Source of the DNA: Oceanococcus sp051252075
GTDB taxonomy: Bacteria; Pseudomonadota; Gammaproteobacteria; Nevskiales; Oceanococcaceae
Direction: 5' to 3'
Assembly (NCBI GenBank): GCA_051252075.1
Contig: JBPOFU010000001.1
Coordinates: 283,126-347,125 of the forward strand
DNA: 64,000 nt
Shown: piece by piece, positions 34,565 through 43,140 of the stretch
Position numbering within the stretch: the first letter of the stretch is position 1
Layout: every line of letters begins with the position of its first letter
Program-made: the position numbers and the translations under genes
The notes under the pieces: generated by a model
Database searches by the model: none
What the model was told of the DNA's origin: nothing
Seen by the model: the letters and a program-made list of their open reading frames with translations, nothing else

Positions 34565-36027
34565 GCAACGAAATACTGATTAATGTCAGCCCTCAGGAAA
34601 CCCGTGTTGCGGTGGTAGAGCAAGGTGTACTGCAAGAAATATTCGTTCAACGCGCCTCACATGCTGGCGTTATGGGGAACATCTACAAAGGAAAAGTGGC
34701 GCGCGTGCTGCCCGGCATGCAAGCAGCGTTTATTGATGTGGGGCTGGATCGAACCGCGTTTCTGCATGCATCTGATATCCAACGCGATGCCAAGCAAGCG
34801 GAAATCGCGAGCGATGCGCCCGATATTACGACCATGCTGCGTGAGGGTGAGTCTGTTTTAGTGCAGGTGGTGAAAGAGCCGTTGGGTAGCAAGGGCGCTC
34901 GCCTGACCAGCCAGTTAACCATTCCATCGCGCTACCTAGTGTTTCTTCCCAATGCCGAACATGTCGGGATATCCACGAAAATCGAGGATGAGGAAGAGCG
35001 CAGTAGGCTGCGTGATGTGCTCGGTGAGCTGATCGCGGAATCTGGGCGCCCGGGCAGTTTCATAGTGCGCACGGCAGGTGAAGGGGTGCATGCCGAAGAG
35101 TTACGCAATGACGTGACCTTCTTACATCGCTTATGGGATTCCATACAAGAGGCCGCACCAACCGCACCAGCCGCAAGCCTCGTGCACAGTGATCTGCCCC
35201 TTATCATGCGGACTTTGCGTGATGTGATGAACGACGATATCGAGCGCGTGCGTATTGATGACGAGGCTTCGTACAAACGATGCCTCAATTTCGCCCAGCG
35301 CTTTGTGCCAGGCGCGGCGGAAAAGCTGGAGTATTTCGACAGTGATGCGCCAATCTTTGATTTGTATGGTGCCGAAGATGAGTTGCAGCGCGCACTCGAC
35401 CGCAAAGTGCCGCTGAAATCTGGTGGTCACCTGATTTTCGATCAAACCGAAGCCATGACCACGGTGGATGTGAATACGGGTGCTTTTGTCGGCTACCGCA
35501 ATTTGGAAGAGACAATTTTCAAAACCAATTTGGAATCGGCTCACACCATTGCCCATCAACTGCGTCTACGCAATTTGGGTGGCATTATCATTATTGATTT
35601 CATCGATATGGCAGATGAAATGCACAAGAATCAAGTCTTGTCGGCCTTAGAAAAAGCAATGGCAAAAGATCATGCGAAAAGCGTGATTTGCTCATTGTCT
35701 TCATTGGGCTTGGTCGAAATGACCCGTAAGCGCACGCGCGAGTCTTTGGAACGAATCCTATGCGAGCCTTGTCCCACCTGTATGAGCCGAGGCCGCATCA
35801 AATCCGCTGAAACCGTGTGTTATGAAATTTTCCGCGAATTGCGCCGGACCGCAAGACAATTTCAGGCACGCGAATACCGTGTCTTGGCCCACCCGGACGT
35901 GATTGCGCGCTTGGTTGAAGAGCAGTCTGACGGATTAGCCGAACTCGAAGAGGTCATGCATAAGCCCATTCGCCTATTGGCGGAAGCGCAATACTTGCCT
36001 GAATCTTACGATGTTGTGCCGCTCTGA
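34561..36027 (+). CDS. rng: Ribonuclease G
   Basis: A 488-residue endoribonuclease of the RNase E/G family, lacking the long C-terminal scaffold of RNase E. An S1 RNA-binding domain (residues about 38-125) is followed by the RNase-H-like/DNase-I-like catalytic core with aspartates in FDQTEAMTTVDVNTGAF and IIIIDFIDM, and a zinc-link CEPCPTC near residue 402. It matures 16S rRNA 5' ends and degrades some mRNAs. It overlaps maf and is followed six bases later by yhdP. Confidence 0.97.
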   Translation: MSNEILINVSPQETRVAVVEQGVLQEIFVQRASHAGVMGNIYKGKVARVLPGMQAAFIDVGLDRTAFLHASDIQRDAKQAEIASDAPDITTMLREGESVLVQVVKEPLGSKGARLTSQLTIPSRYLVFLPNAEHVGISTKIEDEEERSRLRDVLGELIAESGRPGSFIVRTAGEGVHAEELRNDVTFLHRLWDSIQEAAPTAPAASLVHSDLPLIMRTLRDVMNDDIERVRIDDEASYKRCLNFAQRFVPGAAEKLEYFDSDAPIFDLYGAEDELQRALDRKVPLKSGGHLIFDQTEAMTTVDVNTGAFVGYRNLEETIFKTNLESAHTIAHQLRLRNLGGIIIIDFIDMADEMHKNQVLSALEKAMAKDHAKSVICSLSSLGLVEMTRKRTRESLERILCEPCPTCMSRGRIKSAETVCYEIFRELRRTARQFQAREYRVLAHPDVIARLVEEQSDGLAELEEVMHKPIRLLAEAQYLPESYDVVPL

Positions 36028-36033
36028 GGTCAG

Positions 36034-39000
36034 GTGAATAAGTTTCAAAGGCGCCTATGGGTGACCGGCGTCGGGTTTTGCGCCAGCTTAATCATCTTGG
36101 CCGGCCTATTCGTTGGCGCTTTTCGCTTGGCCGTGCAATTGGTGCCGGAATATCGCGCGGACGTGGCCTCACGGGTAGCGCTTTTGATCGGCAGTCCTGT
36201 GGAAATCGAGCATATCGACTTGATCTGGCGCGGGCGCTATCCGACCTTACAATTGCGTGGGGTTGATGTTGGGGGCGACCCAGAAAACAGGCTTGGTCTG
36301 GATGAGCTGAGTGTGGGTTTTGCCATAACCCGCTTGCTGCGAGGTGACTTTACGCCTGCGCAAATTGGCCTCAGTGGCACGCGTTTGCAACTGATACGGG
36401 AGGACGGTCAGTTCCGTCTGGGTGGAATCAAGGCGCAAGACCAGGGCGACAGCCAATCGCCACAAGATTTTCTCAACCAGTTACAACGTGTCAGTCGCGT
36501 GCAATGGCGCAATGCGCATTTGTTGTGGGTTGATAAGGACGCGCAGCAAGCGCCGCGCAACATAGTCATTGATAGCTTGGACACACGCCGTCAGTTCGGT
36601 GGCATGAATGTGCAGGCCCAACTGCATCTAGAGGACATGCAGCAGACGCGCTTACAGGTCGATGCGAGTCTGCTGTCTAACCCTTGGCAAATCGAGCGTC
36701 TGCAGGTCGAGGTGGAAAATTGGAGTGCTTGGACCGAATTACAGGCTTATATACCAAATATGCCTGCGCTGGCTGGGGAATTAACCCACCTGGAACTGGA
36801 TTCGCACTGGCAGGCTGGGGAATGGGAAAATGCCCAAGTACAGCTCGAATTCAAAGACATGCGCCCGGCAGTTGCTGCTGCAGGGGTGAAACTCCTGAGC
36901 GCGAGTGCCTATCTGGACCGCTTTAGCGACACCGGTATTCGAGCGTCTGTGCAGTTGAACCAATTGCAAACCGCACAAAGTGCCTGGCCTGCGCAAAACC
37001 TTTTGCTGAGTTGGCAGCCGGAACAAAGTATTCAATCAGCCCAATATTCCTTGTCCATGGAATATGTGCGCTTAGATGACCTGCAGCCGTGGTTAGATTT
37101 GCTGCCTGAAGAGCACGCACAAAAAATCCGAATTTTGCGGCCGCGTGGCGAACTGCGCGAATTCGTTGTGCAGTCTGCCGGAGCGGTTTTGTTGCCACAG
37201 CTGACGGGCGAATTCCGCAGTTTGAGCGTTGATCCCTATGAGCAACTGCCTGGGGTGTCGAATTTGAGTGGTTTGCTGACTTTTACCCATGCTGGCGGTC
37301 GGCTGCAGTTGGAGAGCGAGGCTTTGAGCGTGGATGCACCTAAGGTGTTTTCTCAAGTCTTGCACTTGGATGAGCTCAAAGGTGCGATCAGTTGGCAGCG
37401 AGGGCCGGACGGCTGGCAGCTTGATGCTCCTGGCCTGCATTACGCTGGGATGAATTTGGATGGCGTTGGCCGTTTGCAGTTGCAGCTCGGTGAGCAAGTT
37501 GAGATGGATTTGAATCTCAATTTCTTCTGTTCGGACCCGCGCGCCTTGTTGGCTTATCAGCCGCTTATCTGGCCTGATAGTTTGAAAGACTGGCTAGCTG
37601 GAGCCGTTCAGAAAGCGCAGGTGGCTTCGGGGCAAGTGCGCATTAACGGTCCGCTGGCGCAGTTTCCATTTCGTGATCGTAAAGGCGGCGAATTCCTAGT
37701 TGACCTTGAACTCCAAGACATCGAGCTCAAATTCGCCCCAGATTGGCCGCAGGTCGAGGTGAGTGAAGCGCGACTCGTTATCGATGGCATGAATTTAACG
37801 GTGGATGCCGGCGCAGCGGAGATTGGTGGCATGCAAGCACGTTCGGCAACCGCGGAAATCCCTGATTTAGAAAAGGCTGAGCTTTTCATTGACGCGAAAG
37901 TGAGCGGCAATGCCAAAAATGTGTGGTCGATGTTGAGCGCATCTGAGCTGCGCAAAGATTTGTCTGAGCTGTTTCAGACTGTCGACGTTTCTGGGCCGGT
38001 CACGGGGCGGCTGCGTTTGGAATTGCCGCTGAACAACCTTAAAAACACACGGTATTCGGTAGATGCCACTTTGGACAAGGCGGCGTTGTGGACCAGCTAT
38101 TGGCCGGACCCGGTGCAAAAAATCCGTGGCGATATCCACATCGATGAAACCGGTCTGCGTGGTCGCGCTGTTCGCGCAGTGGTGGCTGGAATGCCAATGC
38201 AGCTGGATCTGACGCCGGAGTTGGGGAAGACGCACATAGGCGCAAGCTTCTCCACCAGCGCAGACAAGCTTCCAAAATCCGTTCCCGTCCCCGATTGGAT
38301 AAAACGGCGGGCAACGGGTGCAGCAGATTTTCGTCTCGAATTAGAAGTCGGAAAGGGGGCGCACAAAGATCTAGTTGTGCATTCTTCTCTGCTGGGAATG
38401 GACTTGGATATGCCAGCGCCTTTTTCCAAAAAAGCGGATCAACTACGTCCTTTAGATGTCCGCATATCACCAGGAAAAAATAGCCGCGTGCACGTTACCT
38501 ACGGCGAACTTCTGGGGCTGGATATGTTGCTGGAGGGCAAAAAAGCTACGCTGGCTGCAGGCCGTTTGCGACTTGGCGGGGATGTGGCTGCCGCTGGTGC
38601 GCCTGGTTGGTGGGTAGAGGGCAGCTTGGCGCAGGCGGATTTAGATGCCTGGTTGCCGCTGATTCAAGATTTGGCAGCAGAGGTCGCAACGTATTCAAAA
38701 CCGTCCGCTCAGAGTGCAACGTTTGGTGGCTTAGTGCTGCGTCTGGGGCGTTTGGATGCGTTTGGCCAGCGCTTACCTGACAGCCGTATTCAGTTAACTC
38801 AAAATGCTACGCAGTGGCAGCTAGGGCTGACGGGGCCGCGGGCCAACGGTTCTATGCAGCTGTCGAATCCGCAAGGCAGTGAACGACTGCGCATCATAGG
38901 TGAGTTCGAGAATATGAATTGGACTCGGGCGATTGAAGTTGTCGCTGGAGAAGCTTTGGATCCCAATGTGATTCCCGAGTTGGATTTGACCGTTAAGAAT

Positions 39001-39771
39001 TTCGCCTTAAATGACATAGCTCTGGGCCAACTGCAGCTGAATTTGGAGCCGGTGAACGATGGATTACGAATCGCTCAGGCGACCGTCGACAGTCCGCAGC
39101 GGCGGGAATTGGATTTGTCCGGGTTGTGGTTACGGGACCCAAAGGGCAGTTCGGCCGCCTTTGATTTCAGCATGGACACCGAGAGCTTTTCCAGTTGGTT
39201 AACGGTCTTGGGTTACCAAGACAATCTCGTTGCGCAACGTGGCCAGCTCAATGGCCAGCTGAACTGGGACTCTGACCCCAACGGTTTGGTGTTCAGCAAG
39301 CTGAACGGGCAATTGGAATTCGATTTTCGCGACGGCCAGCTGCTCAATATCGAGCCCGGTGCTGGCCGCGTTTTAGGCCTGTTTAGTGTCAATGCTTTGC
39401 CTCGGCGCTTTTTTCTCGACTTTAGCGATGTGGTCAACACCGGCTTGGGCTTCGATCAGCTCAACGGCCGATTCGATTTGCTGCAAGGCATCGCCACGAC
39501 AGAAAACTTGCAAGTAAAAGGCCCATCTTTGCGTATCGGTGTGCGCGGGCAAGTGGATTTGGTAAAGCGCGAATACGATCAAATCGTCACCATTTACCCC
39601 GGAATCAGTTCTGGAGTGTCGCTGGCAGCCACCGTGTTGGGCGGCCCTGTCTTGGGTTTGGTGGCATTGCTTGCACAAGAGTTGCTGGATCAACCTTTGG
39701 ACCAAGTCAGCCAAATTGGTTATCACCTGGGTGGCAGTTGGGACAACCCGCAAGTGAGCCGACTGCAATGA
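36034..39771 (+). CDS. yhdP: YhdP-family AsmA-like envelope protein
   Basis: A 1245-residue protein with one N-terminal transmembrane helix (about residues 10-32) and a very long periplasmic region of beta-strand-rich, repeat-like character, matching the TIGR02099/YhdP family. YhdP, TamB and YdbH are bridge-like proteins that carry phospholipids towards the outer membrane. The C-terminal part contains the AsmA-like region with NIEPGAGRVLGLFSVNALPRR and ends with hydrophobic segments around VSLAATVLGGPVLGLVALLAQ. The start is a GTG at 36034. The stop overlaps the nitrilase start by ATGA. Confidence 0.92.
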   Translation: MNKFQRRLWVTGVGFCASLIILAGLFVGAFRLAVQLVPEYRADVASRVALLIGSPVEIEHIDLIWRGRYPTLQLRGVDVGGDPENRLGLDELSVGFAITRLLRGDFTPAQIGLSGTRLQLIREDGQFRLGGIKAQDQGDSQSPQDFLNQLQRVSRVQWRNAHLLWVDKDAQQAPRNIVIDSLDTRRQFGGMNVQAQLHLEDMQQTRLQVDASLLSNPWQIERLQVEVENWSAWTELQAYIPNMPALAGELTHLELDSHWQAGEWENAQVQLEFKDMRPAVAAAGVKLLSASAYLDRFSDTGIRASVQLNQLQTAQSAWPAQNLLLSWQPEQSIQSAQYSLSMEYVRLDDLQPWLDLLPEEHAQKIRILRPRGELREFVVQSAGAVLLPQLTGEFRSLSVDPYEQLPGVSNLSGLLTFTHAGGRLQLESEALSVDAPKVFSQVLHLDELKGAISWQRGPDGWQLDAPGLHYAGMNLDGVGRLQLQLGEQVEMDLNLNFFCSDPRALLAYQPLIWPDSLKDWLAGAVQKAQVASGQVRINGPLAQFPFRDRKGGEFLVDLELQDIELKFAPDWPQVEVSEARLVIDGMNLTVDAGAAEIGGMQARSATAEIPDLEKAELFIDAKVSGNAKNVWSMLSASELRKDLSELFQTVDVSGPVTGRLRLELPLNNLKNTRYSVDATLDKAALWTSYWPDPVQKIRGDIHIDETGLRGRAVRAVVAGMPMQLDLTPELGKTHIGASFSTSADKLPKSVPVPDWIKRRATGAADFRLELEVGKGAHKDLVVHSSLLGMDLDMPAPFSKKADQLRPLDVRISPGKNSRVHVTYGELLGLDMLLEGKKATLAAGRLRLGGDVAAAGAPGWWVEGSLAQADLDAWLPLIQDLAAEVATYSKPSAQSATFGGLVLRLGRLDAFGQRLPDSRIQLTQNATQWQLGLTGPRANGSMQLSNPQGSERLRIIGEFENMNWTRAIEVVAGEALDPNVIPELDLTVKNFALNDIALGQLQLNLEPVNDGLRIAQATVDSPQRRELDLSGLWLRDPKGSSAAFDFSMDTESFSSWLTVLGYQDNLVAQRGQLNGQLNWDSDPNGLVFSKLNGQLEFDFRDGQLLNIEPGAGRVLGLFSVNALPRRFFLDFSDVVNTGLGFDQLNGRFDLLQGIATTENLQVKGPSLRIGVRGQVDLVKREYDQIVTIYPGISSGVSLAATVLGGPVLGLVALLAQELLDQPLDQVSQIGYHLGGSWDNPQVSRLQ

Positions 39772-40586
39772 GCATAGTGAGTGTTGCGGCTCTGCAGTAC
39801 TGCGCTGGGGATGACTGTGCGACGAACTTTGCCACACTGAGCGCTTTGGCAGATCAAGCGGTAGATGCTGGCGTGCAACTGATTTTATTGCCAGAAAATG
39901 CCTTGTTTATGGGGCGGCAAGAGCGGCACAAGTTAGCCATGGCGGAACCCGTAGGTGATGGCCCTTGGCAAAACCAGTTGGCGGCTTTGGCGCAGCGTTT
40001 GGGCATTGCTTTGGTCTGTGGCTCGTTTCCCTTACAAGTTGCCGATCTGCCTGAAAAGGTCTGGCCTGCCAGTTTGGTTTTCGACGCGGATGGTGAGCTG
40101 CTGGCGCGCTATGACAAGCTGCATTTGTTTGATGTGGGCTTAGCCGACGGTAGCCAATATCGCGAATCACGTTATTTTCAGGCTGGGGAAAATTCTCCGC
40201 AGTGCTTTGATTTTGCAGGTCTGCGTTTTGGCCTTTCGATTTGTTATGACCTGCGCTTCCCTGAGCTTTACCGCCAACTGAGCAGCGACGGAGCACAGGT
40301 GTTGTTGGTGCCAGCAGCGTTTACCTATGCCACTGGAGAGCAGCATTGGGAGGTTTTACTGCGTGCTCGCGCCATCGAAAATCTCAGCGCCGTGGTTGCG
40401 GCGAATCAATGTGGTGAGCACCCCAGCGGCCACCGCAGTTGGGGCCATAGTATGATCGTCGACAGTTGGGGGCAGGTCTTGTCCCAGTGTGAGCATGCGC
40501 CGGGCTTTGCCTTGGCGCGTATCGATAGCGATGAATTGGCTGGTAGACGCCAGCAATTCCCCGCGCTCGCACACCGAAGAATTTAA
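39768..40586 (+). CDS. Carbon-nitrogen hydrolase (Nit2-like, probable deaminated glutathione amidase)
   Basis: A 272-residue nitrilase-superfamily enzyme with the full Glu-Lys-Cys triad: E in LLPENALFMG, K in YDKLHLFDV and C in LSICYDLRFPELYR. The NIT1/Nit2 branch, commonly found between yhdP and tldD, removes deaminated glutathione, a side product of transaminases; that specificity is inferred from context. The ATG at 39768 overlaps the yhdP stop; an open frame upstream to 39738 is yhdP in another phase. tldD follows after 48 bp. Confidence 0.9.
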   Translation: MSIVSVAALQYCAGDDCATNFATLSALADQAVDAGVQLILLPENALFMGRQERHKLAMAEPVGDGPWQNQLAALAQRLGIALVCGSFPLQVADLPEKVWPASLVFDADGELLARYDKLHLFDVGLADGSQYRESRYFQAGENSPQCFDFAGLRFGLSICYDLRFPELYRQLSSDGAQVLLVPAAFTYATGEQHWEVLLRARAIENLSAVVAANQCGEHPSGHRSWGHSMIVDSWGQVLSQCEHAPGFALARIDSDELAGRRQQFPALAHRRI

Positions 40587-40634
40587 TGTTGAATTTACCG
40601 CGCGGTGCTTTTGAGCTCGTGCAAGAAGGTTTTC

Positions 40635-42077
40635 ATGTCTGACAATATGGATCTGGCGACTAGCCGCTTATTGGCCCCGGCCAGCCTACAAATCGACGAC
40701 TTGCATCAGGTCTTGCATGGTTTGATGCGCCCCGGTGTGGATGCTGCTGATCTGTATTTCCAAGCGCGTCGTACGGAAAGCTGGTCCTTGGAAGAGGGCA
40801 TTATTAAAAGCGGTGGTTATGCCATTGAGCAGGGCGTTGGTGTCCGCGCGATCAGCGGTGAAGCAACCGGTTTTGCCTATTCTGATGAACTGGAGCGCCC
40901 CGCCCTAGAGCAAGCGTGTCAGGCGGCGGGTGCGATTGCGCGCGCGGGCGAAAATCTGTCCATGCAGGCGTGGAAACGTTCTTCAGCGCACGCCTTGTAC
41001 CAGCCGACTGATCCCATCATGAGTTTGAGTGCGGATGCCAAAATTGATTTGCTGCGGCGTGCCGATGCCCGTGCGCGCGCTATCGATCCGGCGGTCAGCC
41101 AAGTGATGGCGAGCCTGGTTGCCAGCCATGAGCATGTATTGGTTGCGGCATCAGATGGCACCTTGGCCAGCGATATCCGGCCTTTGGTGCGCATGCAGGT
41201 ACAAGTCATCGTTGAGCGCGGAGATAAACGCGAATCTGCTTCGTCTGGCGGTGGTGGCCGCTTTGAGCTGAGTTTATTAGATCAGCGTGTGTCCCCAGAA
41301 GAGCTGGCCGAAGAGGCTGTACGTTTGGCTTTGCTACGCTTGGATGCGGATGCGGCTCCTGCTGGCAGCATGCCGGTGGTGCTGGGGCCAGGTTGGCCTG
41401 GGGTGTTGCTGCACGAAGCCGTGGGCCATGGTTTGGAAGGGGACTTCAATCGCAAGGGCAGTTCGGTGTATTCCGGCCGTATCGGCGAAAAAGTCGCCTC
41501 AGAACTCTGCACCATCGTTGACGACGGCACCTTGGAGCAGCGCCGTGGCTCGCTCAATGTCGATGATGAAGGCACAGCAACGCAGTGCAACGTACTGATA
41601 GAAAACGGTATTTTGAAGGGCTATCTGCAGGACAAGCTGAATGCCGGCTTGATGGGCGTTGCGGCCACCGGCAATGGGCGGCGCGAATCTTTCGCTCACC
41701 TGCCGATGCCGCGTATGACCAATACCTTTATGCGCGCTGGATCGCATGATCCAGAAGACATTATTGCCAGTGTCGAAAAAGGCCTGTACGCGCGTAATTT
41801 TGAAGGTGGGCAAGTCGATATTACTTCCGGCAACTTCGTGTTTAGTGCTTCAGAAGCCTATCTCATAGAAAACGGAAAGCTCGGTCGCCCCGTCAAAGGT
41901 GCCACGATCATCGGCAATGGGCCGGAAGCATTAGTGGCGGTATCCATGGTCGGAAATGATCTGGAACTGGACAGTGGCATCGGGGTGTGTGGCAAAGACG
42001 GGCAAAGCGTGCCAGTCGGCGTTGGTCAGCCCACTCTAAAGCTGGATGAGCTCACTGTCGGTGGTACCCAGGCTTGA
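40635..42077 (+). CDS. tldD: Metalloprotease TldD
   Basis: A 480-residue subunit of the TldD-TldE zinc protease, which processes the antitoxin CcdA and peptide precursors such as microcin B17. The metal motif HEAVGHGLEGD (HExxxH) starts at residue 260, and the FNRKGS segment follows. TldD carries the zinc; TldE (PmbA), the non-catalytic partner, is not in the window. The ATG at 40635 with AAGG upstream is preferred over an upstream in-frame codon at 40605. The stop codon overlaps the TTG start of rsmD. Confidence 0.96.
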   Translation: MSDNMDLATSRLLAPASLQIDDLHQVLHGLMRPGVDAADLYFQARRTESWSLEEGIIKSGGYAIEQGVGVRAISGEATGFAYSDELERPALEQACQAAGAIARAGENLSMQAWKRSSAHALYQPTDPIMSLSADAKIDLLRRADARARAIDPAVSQVMASLVASHEHVLVAASDGTLASDIRPLVRMQVQVIVERGDKRESASSGGGGRFELSLLDQRVSPEELAEEAVRLALLRLDADAAPAGSMPVVLGPGWPGVLLHEAVGHGLEGDFNRKGSSVYSGRIGEKVASELCTIVDDGTLEQRRGSLNVDDEGTATQCNVLIENGILKGYLQDKLNAGLMGVAATGNGRRESFAHLPMPRMTNTFMRAGSHDPEDIIASVEKGLYARNFEGGQVDITSGNFVFSASEAYLIENGKLGRPVKGATIIGNGPEALVAVSMVGNDLELDSGIGVCGKDGQSVPVGVGQPTLKLDELTVGGTQA

Positions 42078-42643
42078 GCAAGCCAGGCCAATTGCGGCTG
42101 ATTGCCGGTCACTGGCGCGGGCGCGTGTTACCTGTCGCAGAATTACCCGAGCTCAGGCCTACGCCGAATCGCGTGCGAGAAACGCTGTTCAATTGGCTGG
42201 CGCCAGATATCGAAGGGATACGGGTTTTGGATATGTTCGCGGGAACCGGCGCGCTTGGTTTTGAGGCTTTATCGAGGGGAGCTGGCCACGTGACTTTGCT
42301 GGAGAGCCACCCTGCGGCAATACGCCAGCTGCAAGCCAGTGCCCGTACTCTGGATGTGAGTGCGGAACGAATCGATATTCACTCGGGCGATGCATTTGCT
42401 AATTTGGCGCGACTTGGCCAGTTCGATTTGGTTTTTCTTGATCCCCCATTTCCAGCGGATTTGTGGCATCAGGCCTTAGCGGCATTGCCGCCCCATCTCG
42501 CGCCCGGTCATCGGGTTTACCTGGAAAGTCCACGCAATTGGGCGCCTCCCACTGATAACGGCTGGCAAGTCCGTAAGGAAAAGAAAGCCGCAGATGTGGC
42601 TTTTCGCCTGCTCGACTATAGTGCGCCTTCCATAGTCACTTAA
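42074..42643 (+). CDS. rsmD: 16S rRNA (guanine966-N2)-methyltransferase RsmD
   Basis: A 189-residue class I methyltransferase. The RLIAGHWRGR start, RPTPNRVRETLFNWL, the SAM-binding VLDMFAGTGALGFEALSRGA and the catalytic LDPPF motif identify it. It modifies G966 of 16S rRNA. The start is TTG at 42074, overlapping the tldD stop (TTGA). The next gene is coaD, the conserved rsmD-coaD pairing; the usual upstream ftsY partner is elsewhere. Confidence 0.95.
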   Translation: MSKPGQLRLIAGHWRGRVLPVAELPELRPTPNRVRETLFNWLAPDIEGIRVLDMFAGTGALGFEALSRGAGHVTLLESHPAAIRQLQASARTLDVSAERIDIHSGDAFANLARLGQFDLVFLDPPFPADLWHQALAALPPHLAPGHRVYLESPRNWAPPTDNGWQVRKEKKAADVAFRLLDYSAPSIVT

Positions 42644-42657
42644 TTCCCGGAGCTGTT

Positions 42658-43140
42658 TTGAAAGCTGCCTACACCGGAACGTTTGATCCCATTACTTTGG
42701 GCCACACCGACATGATTGCGCGCGCCAGCGTGATGTTCGATGAACTCATAGTTGCGATCGCCCGCAGTTCTGCAAAAAACACTTTGTTTAACCTAGAAGA
42801 ACGGGTGGACCTGGCTGAGCGTTCCTTAGCTCATATTCCCAATGTGCGGATCTGTGGATTCAGCGGCCTCATCATCGAATTCGCGCGCGAAAACGGCGTC
42901 AACGTTTTGGTGCGCGGTGTGCGCAACAACACCGACTTCGATTACGAATCACAAATGGCGCGCATGGTGAAGCACTTGGCGCCGGAGATTGACACCATCA
43001 TTCTTCCCCCTACCGCTCAATATGCCCATATTTCCTCAACCTTAGTTAGAGAAATTGCTCAGTTGGGCGGACCTTTACAGGGTCTAGTGCCCGAACTTGT
43101 GGAGCAGGCTGCCCAGCAGCGTTTCCAGGAGAAATCATGA
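42658..43140 (+). CDS. coaD: Phosphopantetheine adenylyltransferase
   Basis: A 160-residue nucleotidyltransferase, the fourth step of CoA synthesis. The TGTFDPITLGHTD active-site motif, the VRGVRNNTDFDYE stretch and the ISSTLVREIA motif are all present. The start is a TTG at 42658, with CCGGAG upstream; there is no nearby ATG that would keep the N-terminal beta strand. Together with rsmD this gives two consecutive TTG starts. The stop overlaps ggt by ATGA. Confidence 0.97.
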   Translation: MKAAYTGTFDPITLGHTDMIARASVMFDELIVAIARSSAKNTLFNLEERVDLAERSLAHIPNVRICGFSGLIIEFARENGVNVLVRGVRNNTDFDYESQMARMVKHLAPEIDTIILPPTAQYAHISSTLVREIAQLGGPLQGLVPELVEQAAQQRFQEKS

